Assembly: GCF_003389455.1 (NCBI RefSeq)
Contig: NZ_QUAC01000148.1
Coordinates: forward strand, 35,428-86,314
Direction: 5' to 3'
From: Streptomyces inhibens
GTDB lineage: Bacteria; Actinomycetota; Actinomycetes; Streptomycetales; Streptomycetaceae
Length of the DNA: 50,887 nt
In this document: piece by piece, positions 35,664 through 44,732 of the stretch
Position numbering within the stretch: the first letter of the stretch is position 1
Layout: each line of letters begins with the position of its first letter
The notes under the pieces: model-generated
Database searches by the model: none
What the model was told of the DNA's origin: nothing
The model's input: the letters and a program-made list of their open reading frames with translations, nothing else
Translations under genes and position numbers: made by a program

Positions 35664-36443
35664 TCAGCAGCTGGGGACCTTGCCCCCGGTGCGCAGCGCC
35701 TTCAGGGCGTCCACCGCGCCGTCGAGCGTCGAGACGGGGACCAGCCGCATCCCGTTCGGCAGCTCCGCCCGGGCATCCGCGCACTCCTTACGGGGCACGA
35801 GGAAGACCGAGGCGCCGTCGCGGCGCGCGGCCTGCGTCTTGAGCGGGACACCGCCGACCGCGCCGACCTTGCCGCCGGCGCTGATGGTGCCGGTGCCGGC
35901 GATGGTCCGGCCGCCGGTCAGGTCGTGGCCCGCGCCGTCACCGTCCAGCTTGTCGACGATGCCCAGGGCGAACATCAGCCCGGCGCTCGGCCCGCCGACG
36001 TCCGCGAGGCTCAGCTTGACCTTGATGTCCTTCTCGGACTTGTTGAGCTGCCCGAGCGCGGCCGAGGTGGCGGTGTCCTGGGACTCCTTCATCTGCTTCG
36101 CGTTGTGCTCGGCGATCTCCTCGGTGTTGTTGCCCACCGGGTAGACCGCCTCCCGCGGCATCACGGCCTCATCGGTGTGGAACCAGCCCCGGACGATGTC
36201 CGGCAGACGGACGGAGGCGTCCGGGCCGGTGGCGACGATCGAGGTCATCCGCAGCTCGCCGCTCGTCCTGCGGGTCTCGGCGCCGGTGATGGTGATCACC
36301 GGCTTGCCCTTGTCCTCGCCGAGGACGTTCGCCGTCATGCCCGGGTATGCCACCGAATACGGCAGCGGGGCGAGGGCCACGGTGACGAGGAGGGCGAGGA
36401 CGAGGGCGGTGCAGACCGCCAGGGCGCGAGCGCGTGAGGACAC
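35664..36443 (-). CDS. Membrane-anchored S16 (Lon-type) serine protease, YlbL-like without PDZ
   Basis: 259 residues, start GTG. A single N-terminal membrane anchor (about residues 7-27) with the rest outside. The C-terminal S16 domain has the catalytic Ser153 in GGPSAGLMFAL and the catalytic Lys202 in GGVPLKTQAA. Flanking text (PGMTANVL near the anchor, QMKESQDTATSAAL in the middle) matches the YlbL family, but YlbL proteins as I remember them carry a PDZ domain between that middle segment and the protease domain. Here only about 18 residues separate them. Probably an extracytoplasmic quality-control protease. Convergent with the osmoprotectant operon. Confidence 0.85.
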   Translation of the reverse strand: MSSRARALAVCTALVLALLVTVALAPLPYSVAYPGMTANVLGEDKGKPVITITGAETRRTSGELRMTSIVATGPDASVRLPDIVRGWFHTDEAVMPREAVYPVGNNTEEIAEHNAKQMKESQDTATSAALGQLNKSEKDIKVKLSLADVGGPSAGLMFALGIVDKLDGDGAGHDLTGGRTIAGTGTISAGGKVGAVGGVPLKTQAARRDGASVFLVPRKECADARAELPNGMRLVPVSTLDGAVDALKALRTGGKVPSC

Positions 36444-36576
36444 CCCGCCACCCTAATTGACCCCCGCCTCACCAGGGCCTTACGGCGCTGCGACCTCACC
36501 ACACGGCCACGGCCCCTTCACACCCCGGGGCCTCACCGCACGGCGACGGCCCCATCGGCGCCATCGGCCCCAAGCC

Positions 36577-37218
36577 TCACCGCAGCGCCTCGGACACCTC
36601 CCGGGCCGCGTCGACCACCCGCGGCCCGATCCGCTCCGAGACGGTGTCCGCGAGCATCACCACGCCCACGCTGCCCTCGATGCCGCTCACCCCGAGCAGC
36701 GGTGCCGCGGCCCCGCTCGCGCCGGCCTCCAACTCCCCGTGCGTCAGGGCGAGTCCGGCGTCCTGGGTGCGGCCCTGCCGGGCCTTGAGGATCGCCCGTC
36801 CGGCGGCCCCGCGGTCCAGCGGATGACGGAAACCGGCCCGGTAAGCCACGTGGTAGTCGGTCCAGGTCGGCTCCACGACGGCGACGGCCAGTGCCTCCGT
36901 GCCGTCGACGAGGGTGAGATGCGCGGTGGCCCCCACGTCCTCGGCGAGCGAGCGCAGCGCGGGCAGTGCGGCCTCTCTGACCAGCGGATGCACCTGACGG
37001 CCCAGGCGCAGCACCCCCAGGCCGACCCGGGCCCGGCCACCGGTGTCGCGGCGCACCAGGGCGTGCTGTTCCAGCGTCGCCAGCAGACGGTAGACGACGG
37101 TGCGGTTGACACCGAGCTTGTTGGACAACTCGGTGACGGTCAGCCCGTGGTCGGTGTCGGCGAGAAGTTTGAGGACGCGCAGCCCTCGGTCGAGTGTCTG
37201 GGAGGTCTCTGCGGTCAC
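36577..37218 (-). CDS. IclR family transcriptional regulator
   Basis: 213 residues, shorter than the usual 250. Start GTG at 37218. N-terminal helix-turn-helix LTVTELSNKLGVNRTVVYRL, preceded by QTLDRGLRVLKLLAD typical of the family. The C-terminal effector domain (from LRSLAEDVGATAHLTLVDG to the end) appears slightly compact. IclR proteins usually sense a small organic acid or aromatic and control a neighbouring catabolic operon. No clear target gene is next door: the flanks are a protease and a helicase gene on the same strand. Target unknown. Confidence 0.9.
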   Translation of the reverse strand: MTAETSQTLDRGLRVLKLLADTDHGLTVTELSNKLGVNRTVVYRLLATLEQHALVRRDTGGRARVGLGVLRLGRQVHPLVREAALPALRSLAEDVGATAHLTLVDGTEALAVAVVEPTWTDYHVAYRAGFRHPLDRGAAGRAILKARQGRTQDAGLALTHGELEAGASGAAAPLLGVSGIEGSVGVVMLADTVSERIGPRVVDAAREVSEALR

Positions 37219-37514
37219 GACGCCCCTCCTGGGTGAGTGGCGGCACTCGGACGCAACGCGCTGCGAGTCCCGGAGCAGCGCGCGCTAGAGGCCGCCGGCC
37301 GCATGGCACCGGCTGCGCTCCGCGGCGGCGCTGCCACGGGGCGTGTGCGTGACCGGGACAGTAGCGAGCCAGTCCGGTCAGCGGAAGAGTCCGTCCAGAA
37401 TCCGGTCTTTCCCGCCCGGAATATCCCCATTGGTCCACTCAATGGCGTCAACTTGCGCTTCAGCGAGGGCTATGGCGTGACCCCGCCGTGACGGGAACGG
37501 GCGAACGTGACACA
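37219..37514. other. Upstream region of the IclR gene
   Basis: About 300 bases without a supported gene, ending at the helicase terminator. The AT-richer stretch GAATATCCCCATTGGTCC near 37418-37435 is the likeliest place for the promoter and operator of the regulator. Confidence 0.35.
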
Positions 37515-37545
37515 GGTGGCGCCCCGCCAAAAGCGGGGCGCCACC
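37515..37545 (-). terminator. Intrinsic terminator after the helicase gene
   Basis: A perfect 13-bp stem (37515-37527 with 37533-37545) and a 5-base loop, 20 bases beyond the helicase stop. No long T-tract follows on the minus strand, as is usual in this GC range. Confidence 0.8.
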
Positions 37546-37565
37546 TGACGCGTCGACGGCTCACC

Positions 37566-39362
37566 TCACCGCATCCGGGTGGCCCACTCCCGTACCTTCT
37601 TGATCCGCTCGCTGAGCTGCCCGGCGGTGGCCTCCGCGCTCGGCGGTCCGCCGCACACCCGCCGCAGCTCGGTGTGGATCACGCCATGCGGCTTCCCGCT
37701 CTGGTGGACATACGCCCCCACCAGCGTGTTCAGCTGCTTCCTGAGCTCCAGCAGCTCCTTGTGCGTGACCACGGGCCGCCGCTCGGCCGGCATCTCCAGC
37801 AGGTCCGCCTCGGAGTCCGGCTTCTTCCTGCTGTGCGCGATCTGCCGGGCCTGCCGCTTCTGCAGCAGCATCTGCACCTGGTCCGGCTCCAGCAGTCCGG
37901 GGATGCCGAGGTAGTCCTGCTCCTCCTCGCTGCCCGCGTGCGCCTGCATACCGAACTCGGCACCGTCGTAGAGCACCCGGTCGAAGACCGCCTCCGACTC
38001 CAGCGCCTCGAACGAGAACTGCTCCTGCTCCCCGGTGTCCTCGTCCTGCTCCTTGTTCGCCTCCTCCATCTCCTTCTCGGATTCGGCGTAGGGGTCTTCC
38101 TCCCCGTCCTTCTTCGGCTTGTCGAGCACATGATCGCGCTCGACCTCCATCTCATTGGCGAAGCCGAGCAGCATCGGGACGGTGGGCAGGAACACCGAGG
38201 CCGTCTCGCCGCGCTTACGGGACCGTACGAAGCGGCCCACGGCCTGCGCGAAGAACAGCGGCGTGGAGATCGTCGTGGCGTACACCCCCACCGCCAGCCG
38301 CGGCACGTCGACGCCCTCGGACACCATCCGCACCGCGACCATCCAGCGGTCCTGTGAGTCCGAGAAGTCGTCGATGCGCTGCGAGGCGCCGGAGTCGTCG
38401 GACAGGACGAGGGTGGCGCCCTGCCCGGTGATTTCCCGGATCAGCTTGGCGTATGCGCGCGCCTGCTCCTGGTCGGAGGCGATCACCAGCGCCCCGGCGT
38501 CCGGGATGGACTTACGGACCTCGGTCAGCCGCTGATCGGCGGCGCGCAGCACATTCGGCATCCAGTCGCCGCGCGGATCCAGCGCCGTACGCCAGGCCTG
38601 CGAGATCGCGTCCTTGGTCATCGGCTCGCCGAGCCGGGCCGCGATCTCGTCGCCGGCCTTCGTCCGCCAGCGCATATTGCCGCTGTAGGAGAGGAAGATG
38701 ACCGGGCGCACGACGCCGTCGCCCAGCGCGTTCCCGTATCCGTACGTGTAGTCGGCCGAGGACCGCCGGATCCCGTCGTTGCCCTCCTCGTACGTCACGA
38801 ACGGAATCGGGTTGGTGTCGGACCGGAAGGGCGTACCGGTGAGCGCGAGCCGCCGGGTGGCCGGCTCGAAAGCCTCCAGACACGCCTCGCCCCACGACTT
38901 CGAGTCACCGGCGTGGTGGATCTCGTCGAGGATCACCAGTGTCTTGCGCTGTTCGATCCGGTTGCGGTGCAGCATGGGCCGTACGCCCACACCGGCATAG
39001 GTGATCGCGACGCCGTGGTACTCGCGGCCCAGTGGCCCCGCGCTGTACTCCGGGTCGAGCTTGATCCCTATCCGGGCCGCGGCCTCCGCCCACTGCTTCT
39101 TCAGATGCTCGGTCGGTGCGACGACCGTCACCTGCTGCACGACGTGGTGGTGCAGCAGCCACGAGGCGAGCGTGAGCGCGAATGTCGTCTTGCCGGCCCC
39201 CGGTGTCGCGACGGCGAGGAAGTCTCTCGGCTGGGTCTGGATATAGCGGTCCATGGCCGCCTGCTGCCAGGCACGCAGCTTGTTCGCGGTACCCCAAGGG
39301 GCCCGCCCCGGAAAAGCCGGGGACAGGTGATGGTTGTTGGTGGCGCTGGTGGTGGTAGTCAC
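37566..39362 (-). CDS. SF2 DEAD/DEAH-type helicase
   Basis: 598 residues, start GTG. Helicase motifs in order: Q-like LRAWQQAAMDRYI, Walker A ATPGAGKTT (52-60), the DEIHH box (146-150), LTGTPF, and in the second RecA-like lobe MVSEGVDVPRLAVG and QAVGRFVRSRKRG. The C-terminal third is acidic and low in complexity around residues 400-450 (EEDPYAESEKEMEEANKEQD) and then basic. This matches the type of DNA helicase related to the XPB/RadD group that is common in actinobacteria, with a probable role in DNA repair or replication restart. No restriction or phage-defence partners are adjacent. Confidence 0.93.
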   Translation of the reverse strand: MTTTTSATNNHHLSPAFPGRAPWGTANKLRAWQQAAMDRYIQTQPRDFLAVATPGAGKTTFALTLASWLLHHHVVQQVTVVAPTEHLKKQWAEAAARIGIKLDPEYSAGPLGREYHGVAITYAGVGVRPMLHRNRIEQRKTLVILDEIHHAGDSKSWGEACLEAFEPATRRLALTGTPFRSDTNPIPFVTYEEGNDGIRRSSADYTYGYGNALGDGVVRPVIFLSYSGNMRWRTKAGDEIAARLGEPMTKDAISQAWRTALDPRGDWMPNVLRAADQRLTEVRKSIPDAGALVIASDQEQARAYAKLIREITGQGATLVLSDDSGASQRIDDFSDSQDRWMVAVRMVSEGVDVPRLAVGVYATTISTPLFFAQAVGRFVRSRKRGETASVFLPTVPMLLGFANEMEVERDHVLDKPKKDGEEDPYAESEKEMEEANKEQDEDTGEQEQFSFEALESEAVFDRVLYDGAEFGMQAHAGSEEEQDYLGIPGLLEPDQVQMLLQKRQARQIAHSRKKPDSEADLLEMPAERRPVVTHKELLELRKQLNTLVGAYVHQSGKPHGVIHTELRRVCGGPPSAEATAGQLSERIKKVREWATRMR

Positions 39363-39529
39363 GGTCTCCGTCGGCTGAACTCGGCGATCGGCAACCGCGT
39401 CAGCCTACCGGTGCGCCGGTTCACGCTCCGGGGTTACAGCGCCGGGTCACCCGGGGGTGGGACTGAGGTCACATCACATCACGTCGTGCGGAGCCCTCGG
39501 CCGCCGGGCGCGAGGCACGGCACCCCGCC

Positions 39530-41137
39530 TCACGCCCCCTTGGGCCGCAACCGGCCCGCCACCCCCGCGCCGACCGCCGCGACCACCGCCATCGCCGCGA
39601 ACACGGCCGCGAAGGCCGCCGGATGGCTCGCCGAGGCGGCGGCAGTGGTGGCCGCCGGGCCGTTCGCCGCGATCGAACCGCCGCCGAAGGCGACGAACAA
39701 CACACCGCCGATACCGACAAAAGTGACATTCCCTAGCGCATCCGACATCTGTAGGGACGCGGAGTTGCTGCCGGCTTCCTCAGGACGGGACAGCTTCAGC
39801 AGCAGTACGCCGCCGCTGGAGATGTTCAGGCCCATGCCGAAGCCGCCGACCGTCCAGGCCACCGCCACGATCCCGGCCGGTACCCCGTCGATCAGGGCCA
39901 GCGGCACCATGACGATGGCCGCCGCGAGCAGGACCATGCCCAGGCCCATCAGCCGCTCCCGGTAGGGCTCCAGGCGCGGCCGGCTCTGGACGTACGAGCC
40001 GAGCGCCCAGGTCAGTCCGCCGCCGGTCAGGGAGAGGCCGGCGAGGGTCGCGGACAGTCCGCGCTGGGTGACCAGCATCAGCGGGATGAAGCTCTCGGCG
40101 GCGACCATCGCCCCGGCGGCCAGGCCGCGCATCAGCACGACGGCCGGCAGGCCGCGCGCCGCCCGGAACGTGCCACGGGGCAGCAGCCGCACAATGCCCG
40201 GCGCCAGCAGCGCCAGTCCGGCGGCCGCGGGCAGCAGCGCGAGCCAGGTCGGGTGCTGGCCCGCGTACTGCACCAGACATGCGCCCACGGCGACGGCCAG
40301 CGCGAGCAGACAGCGCCGGCTGCCCAGGACGTGCCGCACTCCGGCGCGCGCACCCGGCTGTGTACGCGGCAGCTTGCGCAGCGCCGGCAGCATCACCGCG
40401 AGCGGCAGCAGTATCAGTACGGGGATGGAGAGGAAGACCCAGCGCCAGCCGAGCTGTTCGGTGACGGTTCCGGCGACCAGCGGACCGACGATCACCGGCA
40501 CCACCCAGGCCGCCGAGAACGACGCCATGATCGACGGGCGCAGCCGCTCGGGGTAGGCCCGGCCGACGACGACATACAGCGAAACCACCACCAGCCCGCC
40601 GCCGATGCCCTGCACCCCGCGGCCCGCGATGAACATCCCCATGGTCCGGGCGCCGCCCGCGATCAGCAGCCCCGCCCCGAACGCGGCGATCCCGGTGAAC
40701 AGCGGGGCCAGCGGACCACGCCGGTCGCTCCACTCGCCCGAGAGCGCCATCGCGAACAGGCTCGCGGTGAAGAAGGCGGAGAAGGCGAAGGCGTAGCTGC
40801 CGATGCCGTCCAGGGCGCGTGCGGCGACCGGCATCGCGGTGTTCACGGCGCTGGCCTCGAAGGCGACGAGCGAGACGACCGAGATGATGCCGAGGGTCAG
40901 GGCACGGTGGGTCCGGCTCAGGACGCCGTCGGTGGTGGTGGCGCCGGCGTGGGCGTGGGCGTCGATTTCGGTGGCGGTGTCGGTGGCCGTGGCGACGTAG
41001 GTGGTGTCGGTGGCCGTGGCGACGTAGGTGGTGTCGGCGTCCGTGGCGACGTAGGTGGTGTCGGCGTCCGTATCGGCACCAGCGCCGGAACCGACGTCGG
41101 CGCCGGTGTCCGTGTCGTGGGGGCGGTCAGCGGTCAT
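39530..41137 (-). CDS. MFS transporter (drug exporter-like) with a repetitive N-terminal tail
   Basis: 535 residues, start ATG. An unusual N-terminal tail of about 70 residues is built from three copies of TTYVATxxD in a Thr/Asp/Ala-rich context. Then come about 14 hydrophobic segments of an MFS exporter: EASAVNTAMPVAARALDG in TM1, loop motif GEWSDRRG, GRGVQGIGGGLVVVSLYVVVG, and motif C-like SAAWVVPVIVGPLVAG. These motifs fit proton-driven multidrug efflux pumps (DHA type). No dedicated regulator is adjacent. The tail is probably cytoplasmic and disordered; its length may vary between strains because of the underlying 27-bp repeat. Confidence 0.9.
   Translation of the reverse strand: MTADRPHDTDTGADVGSGAGADTDADTTYVATDADTTYVATATDTTYVATATDTATEIDAHAHAGATTTDGVLSRTHRALTLGIISVVSLVAFEASAVNTAMPVAARALDGIGSYAFAFSAFFTASLFAMALSGEWSDRRGPLAPLFTGIAAFGAGLLIAGGARTMGMFIAGRGVQGIGGGLVVVSLYVVVGRAYPERLRPSIMASFSAAWVVPVIVGPLVAGTVTEQLGWRWVFLSIPVLILLPLAVMLPALRKLPRTQPGARAGVRHVLGSRRCLLALAVAVGACLVQYAGQHPTWLALLPAAAGLALLAPGIVRLLPRGTFRAARGLPAVVLMRGLAAGAMVAAESFIPLMLVTQRGLSATLAGLSLTGGGLTWALGSYVQSRPRLEPYRERLMGLGMVLLAAAIVMVPLALIDGVPAGIVAVAWTVGGFGMGLNISSGGVLLLKLSRPEEAGSNSASLQMSDALGNVTFVGIGGVLFVAFGGGSIAANGPAATTAAASASHPAAFAAVFAAMAVVAAVGAGVAGRLRPKGA
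40982..41071. repeat. 27-bp minisatellite in the MFS gene
   Basis: The block GGCGACGTAGGTGGTGTCG recurs at 40991, 41018 and 41045, a 27-bp period, in frame with the MFS gene and coding TTYVATxxD. Confidence 0.85.
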
Positions 41138-41289
41138 CGGGCCAGCGTAAGAGCCGTAGGGCGGCTGCGCCCCTGTCGGGAGACGGGGATCGGGTCGGTC
41201 GTCGGTCCTACGTCGTCGGCCCGCGCCGGCCCGCGCCCCCTCCTCCGCCGCATGCCGGGCGAGGGTCCGCGTCGGGCATGCTGAACCGT

Positions 41290-42153
41290 ATGCCGCACTT
41301 CCATACGTACGACGACGCCGAGCTTCACTACCGCGTGCTCGGCCCGGCCGACTCGCCGCTGCCGCCCCTGGTGTGCCTGGCCGGCGGACCCGGGCGGGAC
41401 GCCGCGTATCTGGGCGACCTCGGCGGCATGGCCGCGCACCGGCAGCTGATCATTCCGGACAGCCGGGGCACCGGCGCCTCGCCCGCCGCCGACGATCCGT
41501 CCCGGTACGCCTTTCCGCAGCTCGCCGAGGATCTGGAGGCGCTCCGCGCGCATCTGGGCCTGGAGCGGTTCGCTCTGCTGGCGCACAACGCGGGGGCCGC
41601 GGTCGCGCAGGCGTACGCGGCGGGCCGTCCGCAGCGGCTGACCCGGCTGGTGCTGGTCTGCCCCGGCTCCCGGCTGCAGGGCGAACTCCCGGACGACGCA
41701 CGGGAGATCTTCGAGTCGCGGGCCCACGAGGAGTGGTGGCCGGAGGCCTCGGTGGCGGTGCAGCAGCTGATGGAGGCGTCCGATCTGAGCGAGGTGCGGG
41801 AGCTGCTGTTCGCCGCGGCGCCGCTCGGCTACGGGCGGTGGGAGGAGGCGCAGCGGGCCCATGCCGCCGCGGAGGGCGCGCAGTTGGGGCCGGTGCCGCG
41901 GGCCGGGTTCTGGCAGGGCGTGGACGAGCAGACGCGGCTGGCGCTGCTGGCCGGGCTGCGTGCGGTGCACTGCCCGGTGCTGGTGGTGACCGGAGACCGG
42001 GACGCGGTGTGCGGTATGCGGGCGGGCGAGCTGGTGGCCGCGTCGTTCCCGGACGCGCGGGTGCGGCCGCTGCACGCGGTGGGCCACTATCCGTGGGTGG
42101 ACGAACCGGAGCTGTTCGGTCCGGTGGTGGAGGAGTTCCTGCACGCGGGCTGA
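41290..42153 (+). CDS. Alpha/beta-hydrolase-fold protein with altered nucleophile
   Basis: 287 residues from the ATG at 41290 (an ATG at 41278 is also possible; neither has a clear ribosome site). The fold is that of proline iminopeptidase-like hydrolases: oxyanion-region CLAGGPGRDAAYL, DSRGTGAS, and the nucleophile-elbow position LLAHNAGAAVAQAYA. The expected G-x-S-x-G serine is Asn (codon 41587-41589), while the acid and base positions (TGDRDAV and GHYPWVDEPELF) are kept. So it may be a pseudoenzyme or use different chemistry. Soluble, monocistronic, divergent from the MFS gene. Confidence 0.88.
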   Translation: MPHFHTYDDAELHYRVLGPADSPLPPLVCLAGGPGRDAAYLGDLGGMAAHRQLIIPDSRGTGASPAADDPSRYAFPQLAEDLEALRAHLGLERFALLAHNAGAAVAQAYAAGRPQRLTRLVLVCPGSRLQGELPDDAREIFESRAHEEWWPEASVAVQQLMEASDLSEVRELLFAAAPLGYGRWEEAQRAHAAAEGAQLGPVPRAGFWQGVDEQTRLALLAGLRAVHCPVLVVTGDRDAVCGMRAGELVAASFPDARVRPLHAVGHYPWVDEPELFGPVVEEFLHAG

Positions 42154-42325
42154 GCCCGGCTGCCCGTGGCGCGCGGGTTGTCCCGGCGCCACCCGTGCGC
42201 GCGGGCTGTACCGGCCGCCCTTCGCTCCACCACAGCCACCACGGCCTGGTCGCCGTACGCGACACCCCACCGGACTCCTGACCAGCAGCCCCGGCCCAGC
42301 AGCCCCACGGGGACATTCATGAACC

Positions 42326-42354
42326 TCGCGTTGCCTCGTGTTGCCTCGTGTTGC
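42326..42354. repeat. Short tandem repeat upstream of tRNA-Cys
   Basis: TTGCCTCGTG occurs twice in tandem, flanked by partial copies. The rest of the 278-base gap between the hydrolase and tRNA genes shows no supported gene. Confidence 0.6.
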
Positions 42355-42431
42355 AGCTTCATGGCAGCCCGCCCCGCACCCTTGCCGGGCCCCCCACCCC
42401 ACGGCCTAGAGTCGGGAACGCACCGCAACCC

Positions 42432-42503
42432 GGCCGTGTGCCCGAGTGGTTTAGGGACTCGCCTGCAAAGCGAGTTACGTGGGTTCGATTCCCGCCACGG
42501 CCT
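42432..42503 (+). tRNA. tRNA-Cys (anticodon GCA)
   Basis: 72 bases. Acceptor stem GGCCGTG/CACGGCC with discriminator T, which is the cysteine identity base. The anticodon stem CTCGC/GCGAG closes the loop CTGCAAA with GCA at 42465-42467. T-arm GTGGG-TTCGATT-CCCGC is intact with one mismatch-like pair. CCA is not encoded. Confidence 0.93.
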
Positions 42504-42749
42504 CGATACACAGCACGTTCCCACGCTGCGCCCGATGGCAGCGTGACGGCCGTGTGAGGGACGGCGTGATCACCGCGCGATGACGGCGCGATGTGCCTGG
42601 AGGCGGCCCCAACACCCGTGGGGACCGCCTCCGGGCGCGCTCGCCGTCCGCGCGGACCTGCTGATTAGCGACGCCCACTGAGTACCGGCGCCCGCCGGTT
42701 GAGCACGCGTACTCAGCCGCCGCGCCGCTCCCCCGCCGATGATGGGCGT

Positions 42750-43184
42750 ATGACCAACCCGCAGTACGGGCCGGCCTACACTCCCGGCCACCCGTTCGTC
42801 GCACCCGGCGCACCCGGCACGCCTGTCGCACCCGGCATGCCTCTCGCGCCCGTCGCTCCCGTCGCGCCCAAGAAGCCGGGCCACACGTTCGCGATCGTGG
42901 TCGCCGCGCTTCTGTGGGCGATCACGGGGCTTGCGCTCGCGCTGCTCGCCGTCGTCTTTGCCATGGTGGGCGTCTGGGGCCTGGCCTCCGGGTACTCCGG
43001 GACCGAGCTGCTGCGCGACGTGCTCAAGCTCGGCTTCTGGGCCGTTCTGGTGATCGCCGGGCTGGTGTCGCTGCTCTACGTCCCCGGATTCCGCCGGCTT
43101 CCGCTCCCGCACCGCCTCGCCGTGCTCGGTGCCCTGGCCTGCCCCCTCCCCTGCTTCTACGCCTTTCTGCTCTACAGCGGCTGA
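42750..43184 (+). CDS. Small membrane protein with a Pro/Ala repeat tail
   Basis: 144 residues from the ATG at 42750. The N-terminal 42 residues are a Pro-rich disordered tail with repeats like APGAPGTPVAPGMPLAP. Two strong hydrophobic segments follow (about residues 46-75 and 92-112), and a third, weaker one lies near the C-terminus (VLGALACPLPCFYAFLLY). No enzymatic motif. The architecture resembles small Streptomyces membrane proteins with proline-rich cytoplasmic tails (DUF4190-like), but the match is only by feel. Converges on the receptor gene 18 bases away. Function unknown. Confidence 0.8.
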   Translation: MTNPQYGPAYTPGHPFVAPGAPGTPVAPGMPLAPVAPVAPKKPGHTFAIVVAALLWAITGLALALLAVVFAMVGVWGLASGYSGTELLRDVLKLGFWAVLVIAGLVSLLYVPGFRRLPLPHRLAVLGALACPLPCFYAFLLYSG

Positions 43185-43202
43185 GCCTCGCGCGCCCGCC
43201 CC

Positions 43203-44732
43203 TCACCGGTCGGTGTGCAAGGGGGCCACGAAGCGGTAGATGTCCCCGGCCTCGCCCGTGTCCGTCGGGTGGCGGAGCTCCACCAGGGCCAGCGGGCGGT
43301 CCACCGGCTCACCCGTGTCGGGGTCGAAGGCGATATGGCCGCTGATGCCACGGACCCGGGACCGGCCGTTGGTCTGCTCCAGCATGGCCAGGACCATACG
43401 GGCGGTGACCTGGCGGGTGCCGTAGACGCCGACGGCGGTCCGGGCGGCCTTGCCGATGGCGTACGTGGCGTCATGGCCGAGCATCGCCTGGCCGCTGGCG
43501 AGGGCGGTGGTGGGTCCGCCGACCTCGTCGCGGTAGGCGCGCTCGAAGTCGGCGAACGGGCCGTTCTTGCCCTTGCCGTAGACCTTCTTGGATATCTCCG
43601 GGTGCGTGAAGGCCGTGTAGTAGACGGTCAGTTGGCTGTATTTCCAGCGCTGGGCGAGCTTGGCGAGCTCGGCGCGGTGCCGGTCGCCCCCGGTGTCGAA
43701 GTAGACGCCCAGCGCGCTGGAGCCGGAGAGCACCGTCGTACGGCAGTGCCGGCCGCCCTCACCGGCCGCTTCTATGAACCGGCGCAGCTCCCGGCCACGG
43801 CCGGCGAAATACACCGCGTCGGGCGGCTTCGGGTCATCGCAGACCTTGTCGGCGACCAGGGACAGCGCATTGCCCGCCGTGGCCTCCTCACCCTCGCCGG
43901 AGCGGAACGGTATGACCTCGTCGTCGACGTCCAGGCCCGCGCGCCGCGCCGCCGCGGAGAAGTCCTCGTAGAGGGAGGTGTTGTAGTCGTCCTTCTCGTT
44001 GCCGTCCCTGATGACCTGGACGCGGTAGCCGGGGTGGGTCCGCTGCTGCTCCTTGAGGTAGCCGGCGGCGGCCGCGGTCTGGTCGCGGTTGGGGAAGGAG
44101 ACCCGGTAGAAGCCGGCCGTCGGGGAGCTCAGTCCGTCGGCCGCCACGGTCGCGCCGACCATCGGCAGTCCGGCGGCGCGCAGCCGCTTCACGGCGTTCA
44201 TCGTCCGGTCGTTGCTCTGCCCGAAGCCGGCCACCGCGACGAGGTGTTCCTTGTCCTTCATCGCGATGAGCTGGTCGACGACCTGGCTCCAATGGCGGTC
44301 GCCGCCGCCCGTGTTGGCGAGCAGCAGCCGGATCTTGGGCAGTGTCGAGCGTTCGGCGTTCAGCGCGCGCTGGGCGAGGTAGGCGCCGCTGACGGCCTGC
44401 CGGGTGGCCTCCGGTCCGCGGTCCGCGGAGCCGCCCGACATGGCCTCGATGTAGGCGATGGCGACCGACGGCGCACCGGACTTGGCGACGTTGTCGTTCT
44501 CGGTGTGGATCTTGGCGCTCAGGCCGTGCATGTTCTCGAAGGTGTACGCACCGTCCGTGACGCCCACACACTCGCCCCCGGTCGCCTCGCGGACGCCGTC
44601 CCCGCACCGTCCGGCCGTGTCGATGATCCGTACGGCGGCGCCGACCAGGACCGCCACCACGACCAGCGCCGAGACGATCCACAGGCCCCAGCGCCGCGGC
44701 GGTCTGGGCGGTTCGAAGATGCGCGTGCTCAC
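43203..44732 (-). CDS. Membrane-anchored periplasmic-binding-protein-fold receptor
   Basis: 509 residues from the GTG at 44732, chosen because AAAGGAG lies eight bases upstream and the start overlaps the NTPase stop as GTGA. After a short cytoplasmic Pro/Arg segment, a single membrane helix (about residues 16-36) is followed by a large extracellular domain. That domain reads like a type-I periplasmic-binding/receptor ligand-binding fold: IAYIEAMSGG, VAVAGFGQSNDRTMNAV, LPMVGATVAADGLS, FPNRDQTAAAAGYLKEQ, then YRVQVIRDGNEKDDY and DAVYFAGRGRELRRFIEAA. There is no lipobox and no transporter permease nearby. It is translationally coupled to the P-loop NTPase gene, which suggests a sensor whose signalling partner is that NTPase. 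Ligand unknown. Confidence 0.85.
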   Translation of the reverse strand: MSTRIFEPPRPPRRWGLWIVSALVVVAVLVGAAVRIIDTAGRCGDGVREATGGECVGVTDGAYTFENMHGLSAKIHTENDNVAKSGAPSVAIAYIEAMSGGSADRGPEATRQAVSGAYLAQRALNAERSTLPKIRLLLANTGGGDRHWSQVVDQLIAMKDKEHLVAVAGFGQSNDRTMNAVKRLRAAGLPMVGATVAADGLSSPTAGFYRVSFPNRDQTAAAAGYLKEQQRTHPGYRVQVIRDGNEKDDYNTSLYEDFSAAARRAGLDVDDEVIPFRSGEGEEATAGNALSLVADKVCDDPKPPDAVYFAGRGRELRRFIEAAGEGGRHCRTTVLSGSSALGVYFDTGGDRHRAELAKLAQRWKYSQLTVYYTAFTHPEISKKVYGKGKNGPFADFERAYRDEVGGPTTALASGQAMLGHDATYAIGKAARTAVGVYGTRQVTARMVLAMLEQTNGRSRVRGISGHIAFDPDTGEPVDRPLALVELRHPTDTGEAGDIYRFVAPLHTDR

